Origin: Bryum argenteum
Taxonomy: Eukaryota > Streptophyta > Bryopsida > Bryales > Bryaceae
NCBI GenBank assembly: GCA_037043015.1
Contig: CM073321.1
Coordinates: forward strand, 7,522,001-7,586,000
Direction of reading: 5' to 3'
Length of the DNA stretch: 64,000 nucleotides
Part shown: piece by piece, positions 10,350 through 22,122 of the stretch
Layout of the letters: the number at the start of each line of letters is the position of its first letter
Numbering within the stretch: the first letter of the stretch is position 1
Notes under the pieces: model-generated
The model's database searches: none
Told to the model about the DNA's origin: nothing
What the model saw: only the letters and a program-made list of their open reading frames with translations
Made by a program: the position numbers and the translations under genes

Positions 10350-12415
10350 CTGTTAATTACACAAGATTTAGATTAGACTTGTGAGATTTAACTTAAATCA
10401 AAAGATGCTAAAATTTAGTGATGAGGTGAGCAAGAAAAGTCTAACCTGTTGAAGAAAAATTTGAATACGTAGATAGGGAGCTTCCCATTCTTTTTGAAGA
10501 TCATTACACTTGCGAGTAATAATTTCCTCCATATTGCAATTCAGAAGAAGTAGTGACATAGGAAGTGATCGAGAAGCACTTGAGGTTCTTATAGGATTTG
10601 CGGCTCACGAAAGAAAGCATCTCGAGGCAAATCTGAAGCAATACTAACATGTGAGGTAGAAGGGGCAACCTGAGATGGTGTTTGATTGCGTCGAGCTAAA
10701 ATCTGTGCAACATCATAGGCGGTATTAAGGAGGTCAGGATCAGAGGAGTGAGTCTGCTTATCAGGGGATATTGACACTTGAGAAGTTCTTTGACTAGCAT
10801 TTGCAGTTCTTGTAAATGAATGAGCAGCAAGAAATGGGGTTGGCAGTGCCTCTTCTTGGGCATGCTTGCGCTTCCTTGATTGCTTAGAGTTGGAAGTTTT
10901 GGCAAGAACCTTTGTAATTTGAGTATCATCATCATCATCAAACGTAATTGGGGTTTGTTCGACTACAAATGTTCCTTCAAGAGAGACAAATACATCTCGC
11001 CCATCCAAAGGCAAAAAATTCTCGACACAATGCATGTACCACCCAGCAGGTCCCAGGTGGTCTACTATGAAGCGTGCACGATGAGCATCAGTAAACATGT
11101 AGTCTGCATTGGTTGAATTAAACCAATTGTCGAAGTAGTAGAGATGATCAATTGCGCCTTTTTATGAAGCTCATATGCGAAATACCTACAAAAAAACAAC
11201 AAAGAAGGTGAGCGATACGCATGATGAATCACAATAAAAAGTATAATTATTAGTAGTACTTAAAAAATAGAGACCTAAAAGTTGCACGTCGAATCACTTT
11301 ACAACCCTCCTCAAGAGAACCAAGAATTGATCCTTTTGCAAATTTAATAGGCGATCTACGAAGGAAAAATACATCAAATGCTTTATGCCAAACAATTCTT
11401 CTCCACTTCTCAATGTACGCCCTTGGTAGCATAAGTCCTTCGTCGACTACACGAGTGACCTAAACATCATTCATTTGAATGATCTTTGTATAAAGTTTGT
11501 CAACGGCGACCTCAAGCTGCATACAAAACGGTATCAGAAACAGAATCATGTAAAAATATACGCAATCTAAAATATTAGGTTTAATGAATTACCTCGGCCC
11601 AAAAGGATGCTTTGATAAGCCAAGCATCAAGTGTCGTATTACAAAAAGGTTTCTCCATAGGAAAGTGATTATCCTTCCTTACGGATAATGACGAATTTTA
11701 CCACCGTAGCCATGTGGCTTTGAATTCTTTCTCGACTGGCGTAGAAGCAATCTTTTGAAACTTTTCAATGCTCATTTCTGGAGGCGTACATATTTCGTAA
11801 TGAGTATTAATCTGCACATGATAGTTCAAAAATTAAATAAAAATACAATCGACTTACAAGTAATGCATAAATTACATATTATACATGAAAAATAATATAT
11901 AACCTCATGGACAAACGACTGGCCCAGCCGTGGATCTGCAAGTGCAAGCAACTTCTCAAAACCTTTTCCCTTAAGCTGCTTGATCTTAGTAGCTGCAGCT
12001 TTTTCCATCTGTTTCCAAACCCTGGTTCCAGTACGTAAGGCTACGGGAGTGGTTTCGTTGTACACAGTGAGGGATGCATCTGCAGCAGCAGCAATATCAC
12101 GCTGTACTGTAAGTAATGTCAAATGTTGAAATTTATTTGAAAATATAAAAGCAAATATATAGATAAACATATAGGTGAGGAGAGAATAAACTTACCCGAT
12201 AGAGAAAGGCAATGAAGACATCAACAGTCAATGTGAACCACTTGTTTGGATTTCTATCACGCTCTTTAACACATGCTGCCATCTCTTCTTTGGTAGTTAA
12301 TTGTTTGAACTCTTCAAGCTTCATCTCTCCAAATGTGCGCATTCGAGTTAACGTGGCAGACAAACTAGTTTTAACATGGTCATGCTCAGTAGAACGCCCA
12401 ATTGAACCACTAGCA

Positions 12416-13360
12416 TCCGTTGGAACCGATATCACACGTATGACCGCTGTTCTTGAGACTAAAGTGAATGAGAAGCTATGGCACATTGCTCGTCTCAATG
12501 AGTCTTCATCCAAGGCTTGTTGGGCAATTGTGGCCGGGAGCAAGAAAAATTGCAAGTCCAGCAGTGTCCACCATGGGAAGGCTACCCTAGCTCCAACCTA
12601 CACCGGGATATGGCATCCCCCTGGAAAAAACAAAGTGGAAGAACATTTCTTTTTCTGTGCTGACGATATTGAGCGGTGTCTGAAGGGCCACCGTCGAAGG
12701 TGAGTTGAGCAGTTCTCCCGTAACCAAGATAAACCGCTTATTCCTTCAATTTGGTCTGTCAAGATAGGAAAAAAGCTCACACGTACTGAGATAGCTGCTT
12801 TGGAGAATGCGGGATTTCAACTCCCTCAAAAGGAACAACTTCCTATCAACCGCACGTTTTCTAAAACTGCACTGCTAAAGGATTTGTCTCACATTCCAGT
12901 GCCAGACGATGCTGATGTTTTTCCTAAAAGGCGAAACTCTAAGACCCTTCCTCGTCTCATCCATAGTGCTAGCTCAAAGTATATGAAGAACGTTTATTCT
13001 ACCCAGGCTATGGAAGCAACCATTCTGAAGGTGACCATGATACCTCAACTCGCTCTTGGATGCATTTTGAAGTTGCAGTCTAAATCGGCGCCCACCGAGT
13101 CAGTTTACCATATCACAATTATTTCAAACCCAGCATGCACATGCCTAGCGTTCAAGGATACTTTAGTCACTTTAGAGAGAAAAGGACATCCATATAAAAA
13201 TTGTAAGCACATGTACCACATCCTGATGTTGATGTGCAATCTAGATGTTGACGTAGACCTCTTTATGCATGCCCCTACCCTCAGTTTCAACGAGGTGAAG
13301 AAGATCATTGAGAGCGGACTTCTAGACCATGTTACATCTTGGGTCACTACACTTACATAA
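12416..13360 (+). pseudogene. SWIM zinc-finger protein fragment
   Basis: One frame is open from about 12416 to 13360 except for a TGA at 12701-12703. The N-terminal half has regularly spaced Cys/His (KACWAIVAG, NCKSSSVHHGKATL, HFFFCADDIERC) that could be a first zinc module. The C-terminal half has ACTC followed by NCKHMYHIL, the CxC...CxH pattern of SWIM zinc fingers (about 13132-13225). SWIM domains bind DNA or protein and occur in MULE-type transposases and plant FAR1-like proteins. No transposase core is visible, so the origin is uncertain. It is head-to-head with pseudogene D and the join at about 12415 looks like a rearrangement breakpoint. Confidence 0.6.
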
Positions 13361-16120
13361 TTACTATATATATATATATATATAATATTGTAGTATATGA
13401 GTTCTTACCACCCAATATGGCTATATTCGTTACATTGAGACAATAGGAGCACTTTGAGGCTATGAGGATATTTTAGGTCTGTTGGATTTATCTCCACGTC
13501 GTGGATAGTACTTTAATGCAACTTTTGGGAAACAAAGGTATTCATGTATATTGATATGTAAAAGCCTCAAATCATTAAAACATGCAGAACAATTTTTTTT
13601 AGTTTGCGGATAAAATATGAGTCTTCAAAACGTCTCAATGTAACAAATATCGCCATCAATCTTTAATAATACTATCCTAAATCCCACGGTAATAGGTACC
13701 AAGTTCCATGGTCATGGGTCAAGAATAGAGTGGGTAATACAAATATTCTCAAGAATATTCCTACTTTATAATTTTATTTTTATTTTTAGTTTTTTTTACT
13801 AATAATAAAAATTCTCCGCTCGCAATTCTGAAAATGTACGCTCACTGCTCTCCGCTCTACGCTCTACGCTCGCATACTAGCAAGGTCCCTCGGAATTGCT
13901 ACTCGCCACCACATCTAGAGATCGGGTATGCGAATTTTCTCTTTCGACTACTCCCCGCTCTTTGTCCGGCGATTGTTGAGTCAGCAAGACGAGGTTGTGC
14001 TCCATATTTGCTGCCCTTCTACGTTGCTCGTCTATCACTCGTCTCTTCACTCGTCCTTGGCTTTTGGGATTGTGCGCGGCCGCTCTTGCCGCAGCTGCTG
14101 CCCTCCCAGCCTCCTTCAAGCTCAATTACGATGACATCGTAAGGCCACAAGAGCACCCTCAATAACTTGTCAATGTGCACCCGAAATGTATGCCTATCTC
14201 TCCATCTAAGGATGTGTGGAACTTGTGCTCGGAAGTGAAAGCGGAAGTTCCTATCCTTAGGATTTACTCGCCATGGCCGGCTCTTCCCAACAAGCGGTAG
14301 ACGTCTCAAATGGTTCACGTCCAGGCAACTTATGGCACGCTTCCTTTGTCTCGCAATGAACTTCAAAGTTTGGAGCTACTAGTCTATGATCACCGCCTGC
14401 GCAAGCCTATCAACAACATTTGTGTTCTCCATACTCTCCATAGTCATCCACGGTGAATCTGTTTGACGGTGGAAATCCTATATTGCACTTGTCTCCCTCT
14501 TGCAATACTCATTACAAACCAAATTCTCCCAAATCTCTCAAGTACTGCCAATACTTCCAATGAAAACTTTGGTCACTTTCATCATGATAGGAGGACAAAG
14601 AAGAGGGTGGAGCATGGTAACTGTCGCGGTTGAGCTCTACAACACTCGACACCTGCATCCTTGCGCCGAGAAACGACATTCCTCTCTTTCTAATCATTTT
14701 GCAGGCAGTCCTCGCACTACCACACTTGCAATCTTGCTATGGCCATTGCCCCACTACTTCGCCCATAATGATTGAGAGAATAAGAATCCAAGGCAAGAGC
14801 TGCATTCTACTCTGCAAACCGAGAGCTTCAAAACATTGGCGCCAAAACCCCACTGCGCGCACTCTCCACCTAATATGACAAGTCATTGAGCTAGACACAC
14901 TCCCAACGGTATTTCATCAGGTCAAAGCAGCAGGTGACGTCATGATTTGCTGCTAGTTTGTTGGTATACTTGGCTATTTGCCGAAGTCCAAAAAACTTAA
15001 AATTGAGTATAAAATCGATACATTGTCCGATGACATTAGGTTTGGTCTTGTTGGAAAGATCTCGTCATTTCCTACAATACTACTTTGGGAGTTTTTGCAT
15101 TAGACCCTCACAACCCATTCAAAATGCATCCAAAAAACAAATTGGACACTTTTTGTCCTCCGCAAGACTTTGGGGATAATGCACTACATTCCAATTGCTC
15201 ATCTTATCTTCTAGATAGAACTACGAGTAGGAGGCTCATTAAGGATACTGCAAAGCTTGTGAGATATATCAAAGTGATACTAGAGTTCGATTAACATTAT
15301 CACTTCGCTACGGTTTTGCTATACAAATGATTAAGAGCCTCACAAGATGTGCAATTCTCCAATTTTGATGATAACAAGCACGGATTGAGTGTAGCAAACT
15401 TCAACCACGTGAATAGTAGAATGCATTTGGAGTTGTTTGCATTCCCCTTGCAGTGCCAACAAATTTCTATCTTCAATGACTCGGCGAGATGCAGATAGAA
15501 GATTACGTGCCAAATATTTGTTAGAGGTCGGTGTGCAGCAATACAACGCCGACAACCTGTGGCGAATTGCAATCAATAACAACACGAATTTCCAAGGCTT
15601 ACAATAATAGATCTTGGAGACATGGCTAATTGAAAGTTGGATACATGGGAAGGTGCAATGTTATAGATGCAAAAAATAAATATAATTATGTTGAAATAGA
15701 AGACAAGTAGTTACACATAATTTCTTTATATATTGGGCTTTGCGGTATCGAACACATAGAAGGATGTCGTCCTATATATTTTTATAGACATCCCTTTTAA
15801 TGTCTACAAAGATATTTTCACGTAACTCTAGGTATAGTAAGTTGGATGTCTATAGAGACATTGGCCTAGATATAGTATAACGTATAAACACGTCCGACAT
15901 GAAGTTTTCTTTACTCAATTAAATGATGACCTATAAATTACGAAATGAATTATATGTCCACATGTATTTTTTATAACTTAAATATAAAAAAATGGACTCA
16001 TACAATGAACAAGTTACTGGTCAATTGCCTTCAAATCAAAACTTTAGTAGATTGTAATCCTTCAAAAATTTGATGTAATAGATTATGGATTCAATATTAC
16101 TTCGTTAAATAATTAATATC
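13361..16120. other. No recognisable gene
   Basis: A TA dinucleotide run lies at 13363-13385, AT-rich sequence follows to about 13820, then mixed sequence. Frames of 60-115 codons occur on both strands but overlap antisense, lack domains and show no convincing splice structure. I see nothing else I can support. Confidence 0.4.
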
Positions 16121-16215
16121 CTTGGCAGGATTGAACCTGGTAGCCCATCATCCACTTGATGGCTAAGGATTCTCACCTCCAACATACCATCTCTTACAAC
16201 GAAAGAAAATCTTAT
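16121..16215 (-). repeat. tRNA-related SINE fragment, possible
   Basis: On the minus strand an A-box-like TTAGCCATCAAGTGG is followed about 15 bp later by a B-box-like GGTTCAATCC, the internal RNA polymerase III promoter of tRNA-derived SINEs. It does not fold as a tRNA (no acceptor stem pairing or CCA context seen). No tail or target duplication was defined. Confidence 0.4.
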
Positions 16216-18000
16216 GTTGGAGGGATTTTCTATCTAAACTCACAAAGCAGCTCCACTGCAATTTGCAATACCACCCACAACGTCATTTCCTTTTTTTTTT
16301 TTTTGTTAAGCCAGACAATGTATTGATTGTCCAAGGAATACATCAAGAACCAGGGCGGTTTTACAACGTCATTTCTACAGTGAAAGACATCGAGAACAAA
16401 AGCACCACATGCATACAATGAACTCAAATGATACTGCAGCTAGCACAATAAGATGCACAAGAAAGACTGGCTTCAAAGACATGTCCGAAAACCTCATGGA
16501 CATCGACTATCTACAAACTGTATTTGTCGTGAATTTAGTAAAGGTGGAGCACCACCGACCAGCCATAAAAGCCCCACCGTCCACATCTATATGACAATCT
16601 AGTGCATTCGACAGGAACCTGCAACCTCTCCTGCAGGATAGCATGCCAGGAAAACCACTCTTACAAATGGTCTTGCCATCTTGAATTCGTAGGCCCTCCG
16701 ATATTCTCACTAACGTACAAAACGAGAGACCACATTGAGTATCGACTACTGAAAAAGCACAGGGAGCTCAAATGCCGACTTCAATGTGAAAGATCAAAGT
16801 GATCGTACATCACAGCGTAGTCCTTGAAAAGCAATACGAACTTGCTTTTGTTTGATCCACTAGTGCGCTGTGCACGATGATATCGGCACTGCCCACCACA
16901 CACACGTGGATATCGAGAATGCGATAAGTCAAGAACAATTTGCAAGATCGCGGCTGAAACAAGCGGGACTGCGGGAGAAGGAAGCTGGCGGGGAGGACGA
17001 AGATAGGGCAACGCTGTTGCAAGTTACCATGGGCAGGTTGTTTGGGTTTCTAGTTATTAGGGTTTCATTGGTATTGATGTATGTGGCAAATCCCAATAGC
17101 CCCAGGTATGAGCCTAGGGATCCATATTTGAACAAGTTGATTTCCTACATTGGAGAATTATGATTGGCTAAAATCCTCTCTTTTGTAATATTTATAGGCA
17201 AAAAATCCTACATTTCTTTTATTGGAGAGGCTAAAATCCAATGCTTCTAAATTTCCTTAGGTTTTACGTCCTACACTTTCAAAATTTTGTAGGCTATTTC
17301 ACAATTTTCATAGGCTGCAATTGTATTAGCCTTAGGTTCTTCCCGGACGCTGAGCTGGGGGATTGTGCAGTTGGATCTTTGTGGTTTGTACCACAGAAGC
17401 CGATCGTATTTTGAAGTTAATGACTGTATACAGTAGTGCTGGACGTGCTCTGGTCCGTCTGATGAGAGTGAACGAGAGGCAGAGATTCTTGAGAATAGTG
17501 TGTATACTTCTTGGAGCTGGTGTAGGCGAAATCACGGCAGTGTCAAAGAGTGTCTAGGTTTTCGGCTGCGGACGAAGCGGAAGAGTGCGGGATGATGGAT
17601 GTGGATCCTCGCCTTTTTGAAAATGTGGTACGATGACAGGCTTTCGTTGCTACCTCCTGCGCTAGTAGATGCTTAGTGGGTTGTAGGTACTGAAAGCCAG
17701 GTGATGAGAGTGATGTCAATGGCTGATTCGGGTTAACAAGTTGATCAGTGTCGGTGGAGGTATCCAGACAACTGTGTGGCGGGAAGTGTGAGTTGATATT
17801 ATTTTGTAATTGCTTCTTTACATTTGTTTCTTTGTGGGTCACAGTAGCAAATGGTTAGAATAGCATGTGGGATCCATCATTCTTCGTAAGGAAATTGTCA
17901 TCGAGGCAATTGGACCTGTTCATTTTCAAGCCTGCTGGAATATTTCCCATCTCGAGTTAGATGTTTCGTCAATGGTCATGACATTTCACTTACGCCTCGA
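16216..18000. other. Upstream region of the RanBPM-like gene, no supported exons
   Basis: This interval should hold a promoter and 5' exons if the gene is complete. Short plus-strand frames exist, for example SAADEAEECGMMDVDPRLF near 17562-17620, which is plausible as an N-terminus. I could not find the conserved motifs of a SPRY domain, which precedes LisH in most RanBPM proteins. Confidence 0.35.
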
Positions 18001-20012
18001 TTCAAAGTGAATGTCACTAGTGCTGAAGCAATTCTTGAGTCGTGTATGGTTCAGAAATCTCAAGATTGTTGTGGGATTGAGCAGAGGATTTGTGACAACG
18101 AGGTGCGCAAGATTGTGTTGTCGTACCTTGTTCACAACTGTTTCAAAGAGACTGCTGAGACGTTCATTGGCTGCTCGGACATGAAACGCACTGCTGATTG
18201 TGCCGTTGATATCGACAAGAGAAAACGTGTGTTCCTTGCCAGTCTATATTTCTTGTCTTGAGCTACGGCTTCGGACTGCTTGTTTGTTTCGATTTTTAGA
18301 GGATACGTATCGGGTATCGCATCGTATTGTTGAAATCAGTCAGTTATATCCCACCCGATGCTGGGCGGATCCGCTGATGCTGGGCTTACAGCTGCAGCGA
18401 GGTCACAATTCCAATTAACGTTTCATGCAGAACATGCGTTGGATTTGTCGTCGGGTGTTACTTTTCATTTTCTTATGTCTTGCTTCTGCGTCAAAGATAT
18501 TGTACGTTAAATGAATTCTTTAGTAAGCAAAGTGCTGCAATTGGCCAGTCAGTCTGGCTTTCAGGGTATTTGTAGCTATTTTCTTGAAGGGATTCTACTC
18601 TTATGTTGCTATACTTTGCTCTATTTTGTTGCATGCTTCAATTTTTCACTATGTAGCTTACAGGTTGCACCATCTGAGTCTTACTATCTTACCTGATGTA
18701 GCAGCTAGTGTCCTCCTCTCGCATGTCGTACCCAGCACATTAGCAATTGTCTTGCCCTCCACGTGCTAAACATGTAGTGAGTGGCGTGGGATGCAGCTAT
18801 CTACAACTATGTACTGGAAGGCAACGTTCTAAAAGCTATTGAGCTTACTAACCAGCTTGCTGGGGATCTCCTGTCCTCCCATTCGGATGTACATTTTGAG
18901 CTTCTGACCCTTCACTTTGTTGAACTTGTTCGAGCCAAGGCATGGTACGATTTCACATCATGCAGATATTGAGGTTGAATACCTCTTTCGGTCTTTTATT
19001 TTCATGGAGATACTAACTGTTGTCATCAGTTTCTTTCAAACGGATTGGATGATCGACACGTGCATAGCTTTTCCAAATAGTGATGTTTTTCTACAAAAAG
19101 CCCAGGTGTGCGTAGAGGGCGGTATAAAGCAACTCTTGACGGTATTCTGAAGGGGTTTCTGAATGCAGTGCTAGTGCATTAGATTTTGCCCAGGATGAGC
19201 TAAGACCTTTTGGCAAGCAAGATCGGTTTCGAGAAAAGCTCCAGGTCCGTTTCTCTTAGTTGGGACTCTCGACTTCGCACCTTCGAAGGGGTTGTTTGAG
19301 ACGTTTGTAGTATGTAATCTCCAAGTGATAGATCATCGGCCCTTTTTGAGTTTGTTTAGTCAACTATATGTGTTTGTAAACATCACTTCCAGTGCATCTC
19401 CTGCAGAGTTGGTAAACGTAGAGAACTTGCACAGAATTGCAAGTTTCCGACTTAGTATCCAAGATTGTGTGCAGGATTGCATGGCATTGCTAGCATACGA
19501 GGAGCCTGGTAGTTCGCCTTTGTTCCGGTATCTGAGCGATGAATATCGTCAATCTGTCGCAGATGCTTTGAACAGTGCTGTTCTAGGTACGTTTCTATCT
19601 AATCTGGTCAAATATCGGCAAGGCGTTCCTCTTGTTATATACATTTTGGTGCGATCTTAATGCAGCACATGCCAATCTACCAAGCTATACGTCAATGGAG
19701 AGATTGCTGCAACACACCACTGTTGTAAGGCAGCGGCTTCATCAAGAACTTGGCAAGGTAGGATGTGCATTCTGAAATAGCAACTATGTCGGCCTTCATT
19801 ACTAAAAGGCTTGGATAAGTGGAATGTTGTAAATGTACGTGGAGTTCATTCAATTGATACAGATAAGATCATTTTTCACTCAATATTATTCATTTTGTCT
19901 GTTAAGTGTTGTCTATGTGGAGTATTTTATTGAGTATTTTATGAAGTGTGCACTCGTTTTGCAGGATGGACCACCAACCTTCACCCTGAAGGCTTTCCTG
20001 AAAGCTAATTGA
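18001..20012 (+). CDS. RanBPM-like LisH-CTLH-CRA protein (3' exons)
   Basis: Host-type gene. The exons are about 18001-18226, 18797-18944, 19169-19244, 19475-19586, 19666-19757 and 19965-20012, all joined in frame by GT/AG sites. LisH: VRKIVLSYLVHNCFKETAETF. CTLH: YVLEGNVLKAIELTNQLA and HFELLTLHFVELVRAK. CRA: ALDFAQDELRPFGK, MALLAYEEPGSSPLFRYLSD, then NLPSYTSMERLLQHTTVVRQ and a TGA stop. RanBPM proteins are scaffolds of the CTLH/GID E3 ubiquitin ligase complex. No frameshift or stop occurs in these exons, so this part could be functional. The usual upstream SPRY domain was not found, so the gene may be truncated, or its 5' exons may be small and diverged. Confidence 0.8.
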
Positions 20013-21480
20013 CGTGCAGGCGCCCTATGAACTTGTGAAGTTAATCACACGGATGATCACAAGATGTGTTCTTGACAATTTTGTATCCTCGTATGACCAC
20101 AAAGTTGCTAGTAATGATTGCTACAACCAGGTTTTGAATTATCTCAAAACCCATAACAATTGGTTTTATGCCGCTTTTTGATGCTGATGCCTGAGGGTTG
20201 AAGATGCATTCTGGCAAGTGGTCAGTTGCATGTTATGATGAAAAGCATGTTATGTTGACCACTCGCCAGCATGATATGTTGCACATTTTCAGCAAGAGAA
20301 AAGTGGAAGTCTAATCATTGATGATTACCGTACTACAAGGGCCGATTTGGCCGATTTGGCAGGAGGCTGCTGATTAATCATTAAAACTGAAAAAAAATGT
20401 CTTCGGCACCCAAGGCCGTAAGTAATCAGAAACTTGACGGTAGATGAAATGTATCACAAGCAGTTCTCACAAACATGTGGAAAAGCACCAGTAAGACGAG
20501 GACACGCTGAGAGACGTCACTCAAATTCGGTGCAGCATGTTGACCTAAGTCTCACATATAATTATCACGAGAAGGGCATTCCCAAGGGATTGGTCAATGG
20601 ATTGATTGAATGTAGAGGCTATGATGAACTTGCTGTGTTCTCCCTTCCATACATTGACAAAAGTTCCAAATCTCCCAAAAGTGAAATCTCCCAAAAGTTT
20701 CTCAAAAGGTAACTTGAAGCAAATGGCGTGTTTGAATTGGATGGCGCTCAGATTAATGTAGGTCGCTACTTTTGCCAATCCACAGCCTTCCATTGGCCAG
20801 TCCTGTGAGGAAGGTCAAATAGTTCGTTTTCGCTGAAGTGAATGTAGCTAGTCACTGGTAAAACGACTAGAAGTTAGCACTCGTTGTCGAGTTGTCTCAG
20901 AAAACGTAGGATATAAGAAACCAAGGATAAGGCAAATCAGTTAACACCCTAAAAGAAACAAAGGTATAAAGTAATGGTCATTGACGTATCCACCTGGAAC
21001 TTTGCTTTTCTTGCTAGCGCAAGTCGTGTTTATCTACAATAGGAGATGTTCCAAACATATTTTTGTGCGCTCCAGAACGTTGCTTACCGATTAATCGTTC
21101 GATGAAACCTCGAAAATCTCATGATTTTTCTCATGTGGTACTAGATGGCAACAAGATATTTTGGAAGCTTGTATAGGAGCACTCGCGATAGAAAATATTA
21201 CCAAATAAAAAAAAAAAAAAAACACATGTGATGTGGATAATGTCTACTTGACCTACCCTTCAAGATATGCCTATAGGACTTACAACAAGGGAATTACAAC
21301 ATATAACAAATGTTTCTAGTATGATATACACCTGAGATGCGTTACAGAATGTTCTTATTGAGGCACTCGATGAGATTTTGGAGGAATTGGATGTCTTTAT
21401 TTCTAGCTCTCTTCGAAGGCACAACGCTAGGCTTTGCCTTCTTGTCCACATCTGTGTAATTTGACGACAACAAAAGCCCT
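20013..21480. other. Downstream of the RanBPM-like gene; no supported gene
   Basis: A 92-codon plus-strand frame at 20434-20712 (LSLTYNYHEKGIPKGLVNGL, then YDELAVFSLPYID) has a plausible composition but no recognised family and no clear splice partners. The rest shows nothing I can support. Confidence 0.3.
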
Positions 21481-22118
21481 GGGCAATGGTAAGCTTGGGG
21501 TATCACTTTTTGGACACACTAACTAGGTTATTTTTATTGGAAGCCTCCAAAGTTGGTCTAATTTGTCCATTTTAGTTAAGTAAAAAGACCCTAAAATGGA
21601 AAATAAAATATCATGCACCTCAGTGAAATCAAAGTATATATGCCTAAAGAGTTTCTCTTAGGTTTTTTATTTTTAATTTTGAATCCATTTATAGATGAGG
21701 GAAAAAATGCTGAATTTTGGGATTTGCAGGCATTACAGTGCACAATATATTAAATTTTTAAAATAAAATAGATTATTTTGTATTCTATACAAGAAGATGT
21801 AGGTCATATTCAAAAATTATATTAAAATAAAAATGGTTGATATTCCATTTGCTTGAATCTATGGATTTTAGGTTAGTGAGACATAGCTTACTTTTTCAAC
21901 TAAAAAATCAAATAAACTTACTTCAATTTATCTATTTTTTATTTTATTTTTTGTTTCTATTTTTTTTTCTTGATACATTATAAGTATAGACATCTAAAAG
22001 CACATCTTATGAAGTCTTACTGTATCACAGTTTAAAAATGAATATGTTTGACACACCAGTATAGAATGCAATTGTTCATGAGACAACCTTTTTGGGTACC
22101 CCAACCATACCATCACCC
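21481..22118. mobile_element. MITE with 4-bp target duplication, copy 1 (638 bp)
   Basis: The ends are imperfect inverted repeats starting GGGCAATGGTAAGCTTGGGG and, reverse-complemented from the right end, GGGTGATGGTATGGTTGGGG. Flanks are CCCT (21477-21480) and CCCT (22119-22122). A second full copy lies inverted at 36646-37268 with its own CATA duplication. No coding capacity. Four-base duplications occur in Sola and Chapaev transposons; the superfamily is not determined. Confidence 0.85.
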
Positions 22119-22122
22119 CCCT

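Larger units (their letters stand above)
8666..12415 (-). pseudogene. Pseudogene D: DNA-methyltransferase-like protein of the A/B family
   Basis: A multi-exon minus-strand gene, 5' end missing. Likely exons are 12415-12196, about 12110-11905, 11812-11593, about 11517-11273, about 11188-10447, 10349-10193, about 10095-10013, 9504-9244, 9156-8979 and 8821-8666, mostly joined by good GT/AG sites. The methyltransferase part has motif IV altered to IADVPQN and motif I as PGDIVIDYTTSTG. Across an intron it continues with ASIIACKESNRHLTTLDF, the classic AdoMet-binding motif I-II. The order IV then I marks the beta class. A Lys/Arg/Asp-rich linker (TFDDDDDTQ, KQSRKRKHAQ) lies in the 11188-10447 exon. 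Stops, a frameshift near 11160 and one extra T after LDF make it non-functional. No ParB-like part is seen; it would lie beyond 12415, where an unrelated plus-strand gene fragment abuts. Confidence 0.65.

Noticed and set aside
12212-12703. A single plus-strand gene across 12212-12703.
   Set aside because: Its first 200 bases are antisense to the better-supported minus-strand exon of D; only the part after about 12416 fits the SWIM gene.
16121-16215. Possible tRNA gene on the minus strand.
   Set aside because: A- and B-box-like words are present but the stems do not pair; kept as a possible SINE fragment.
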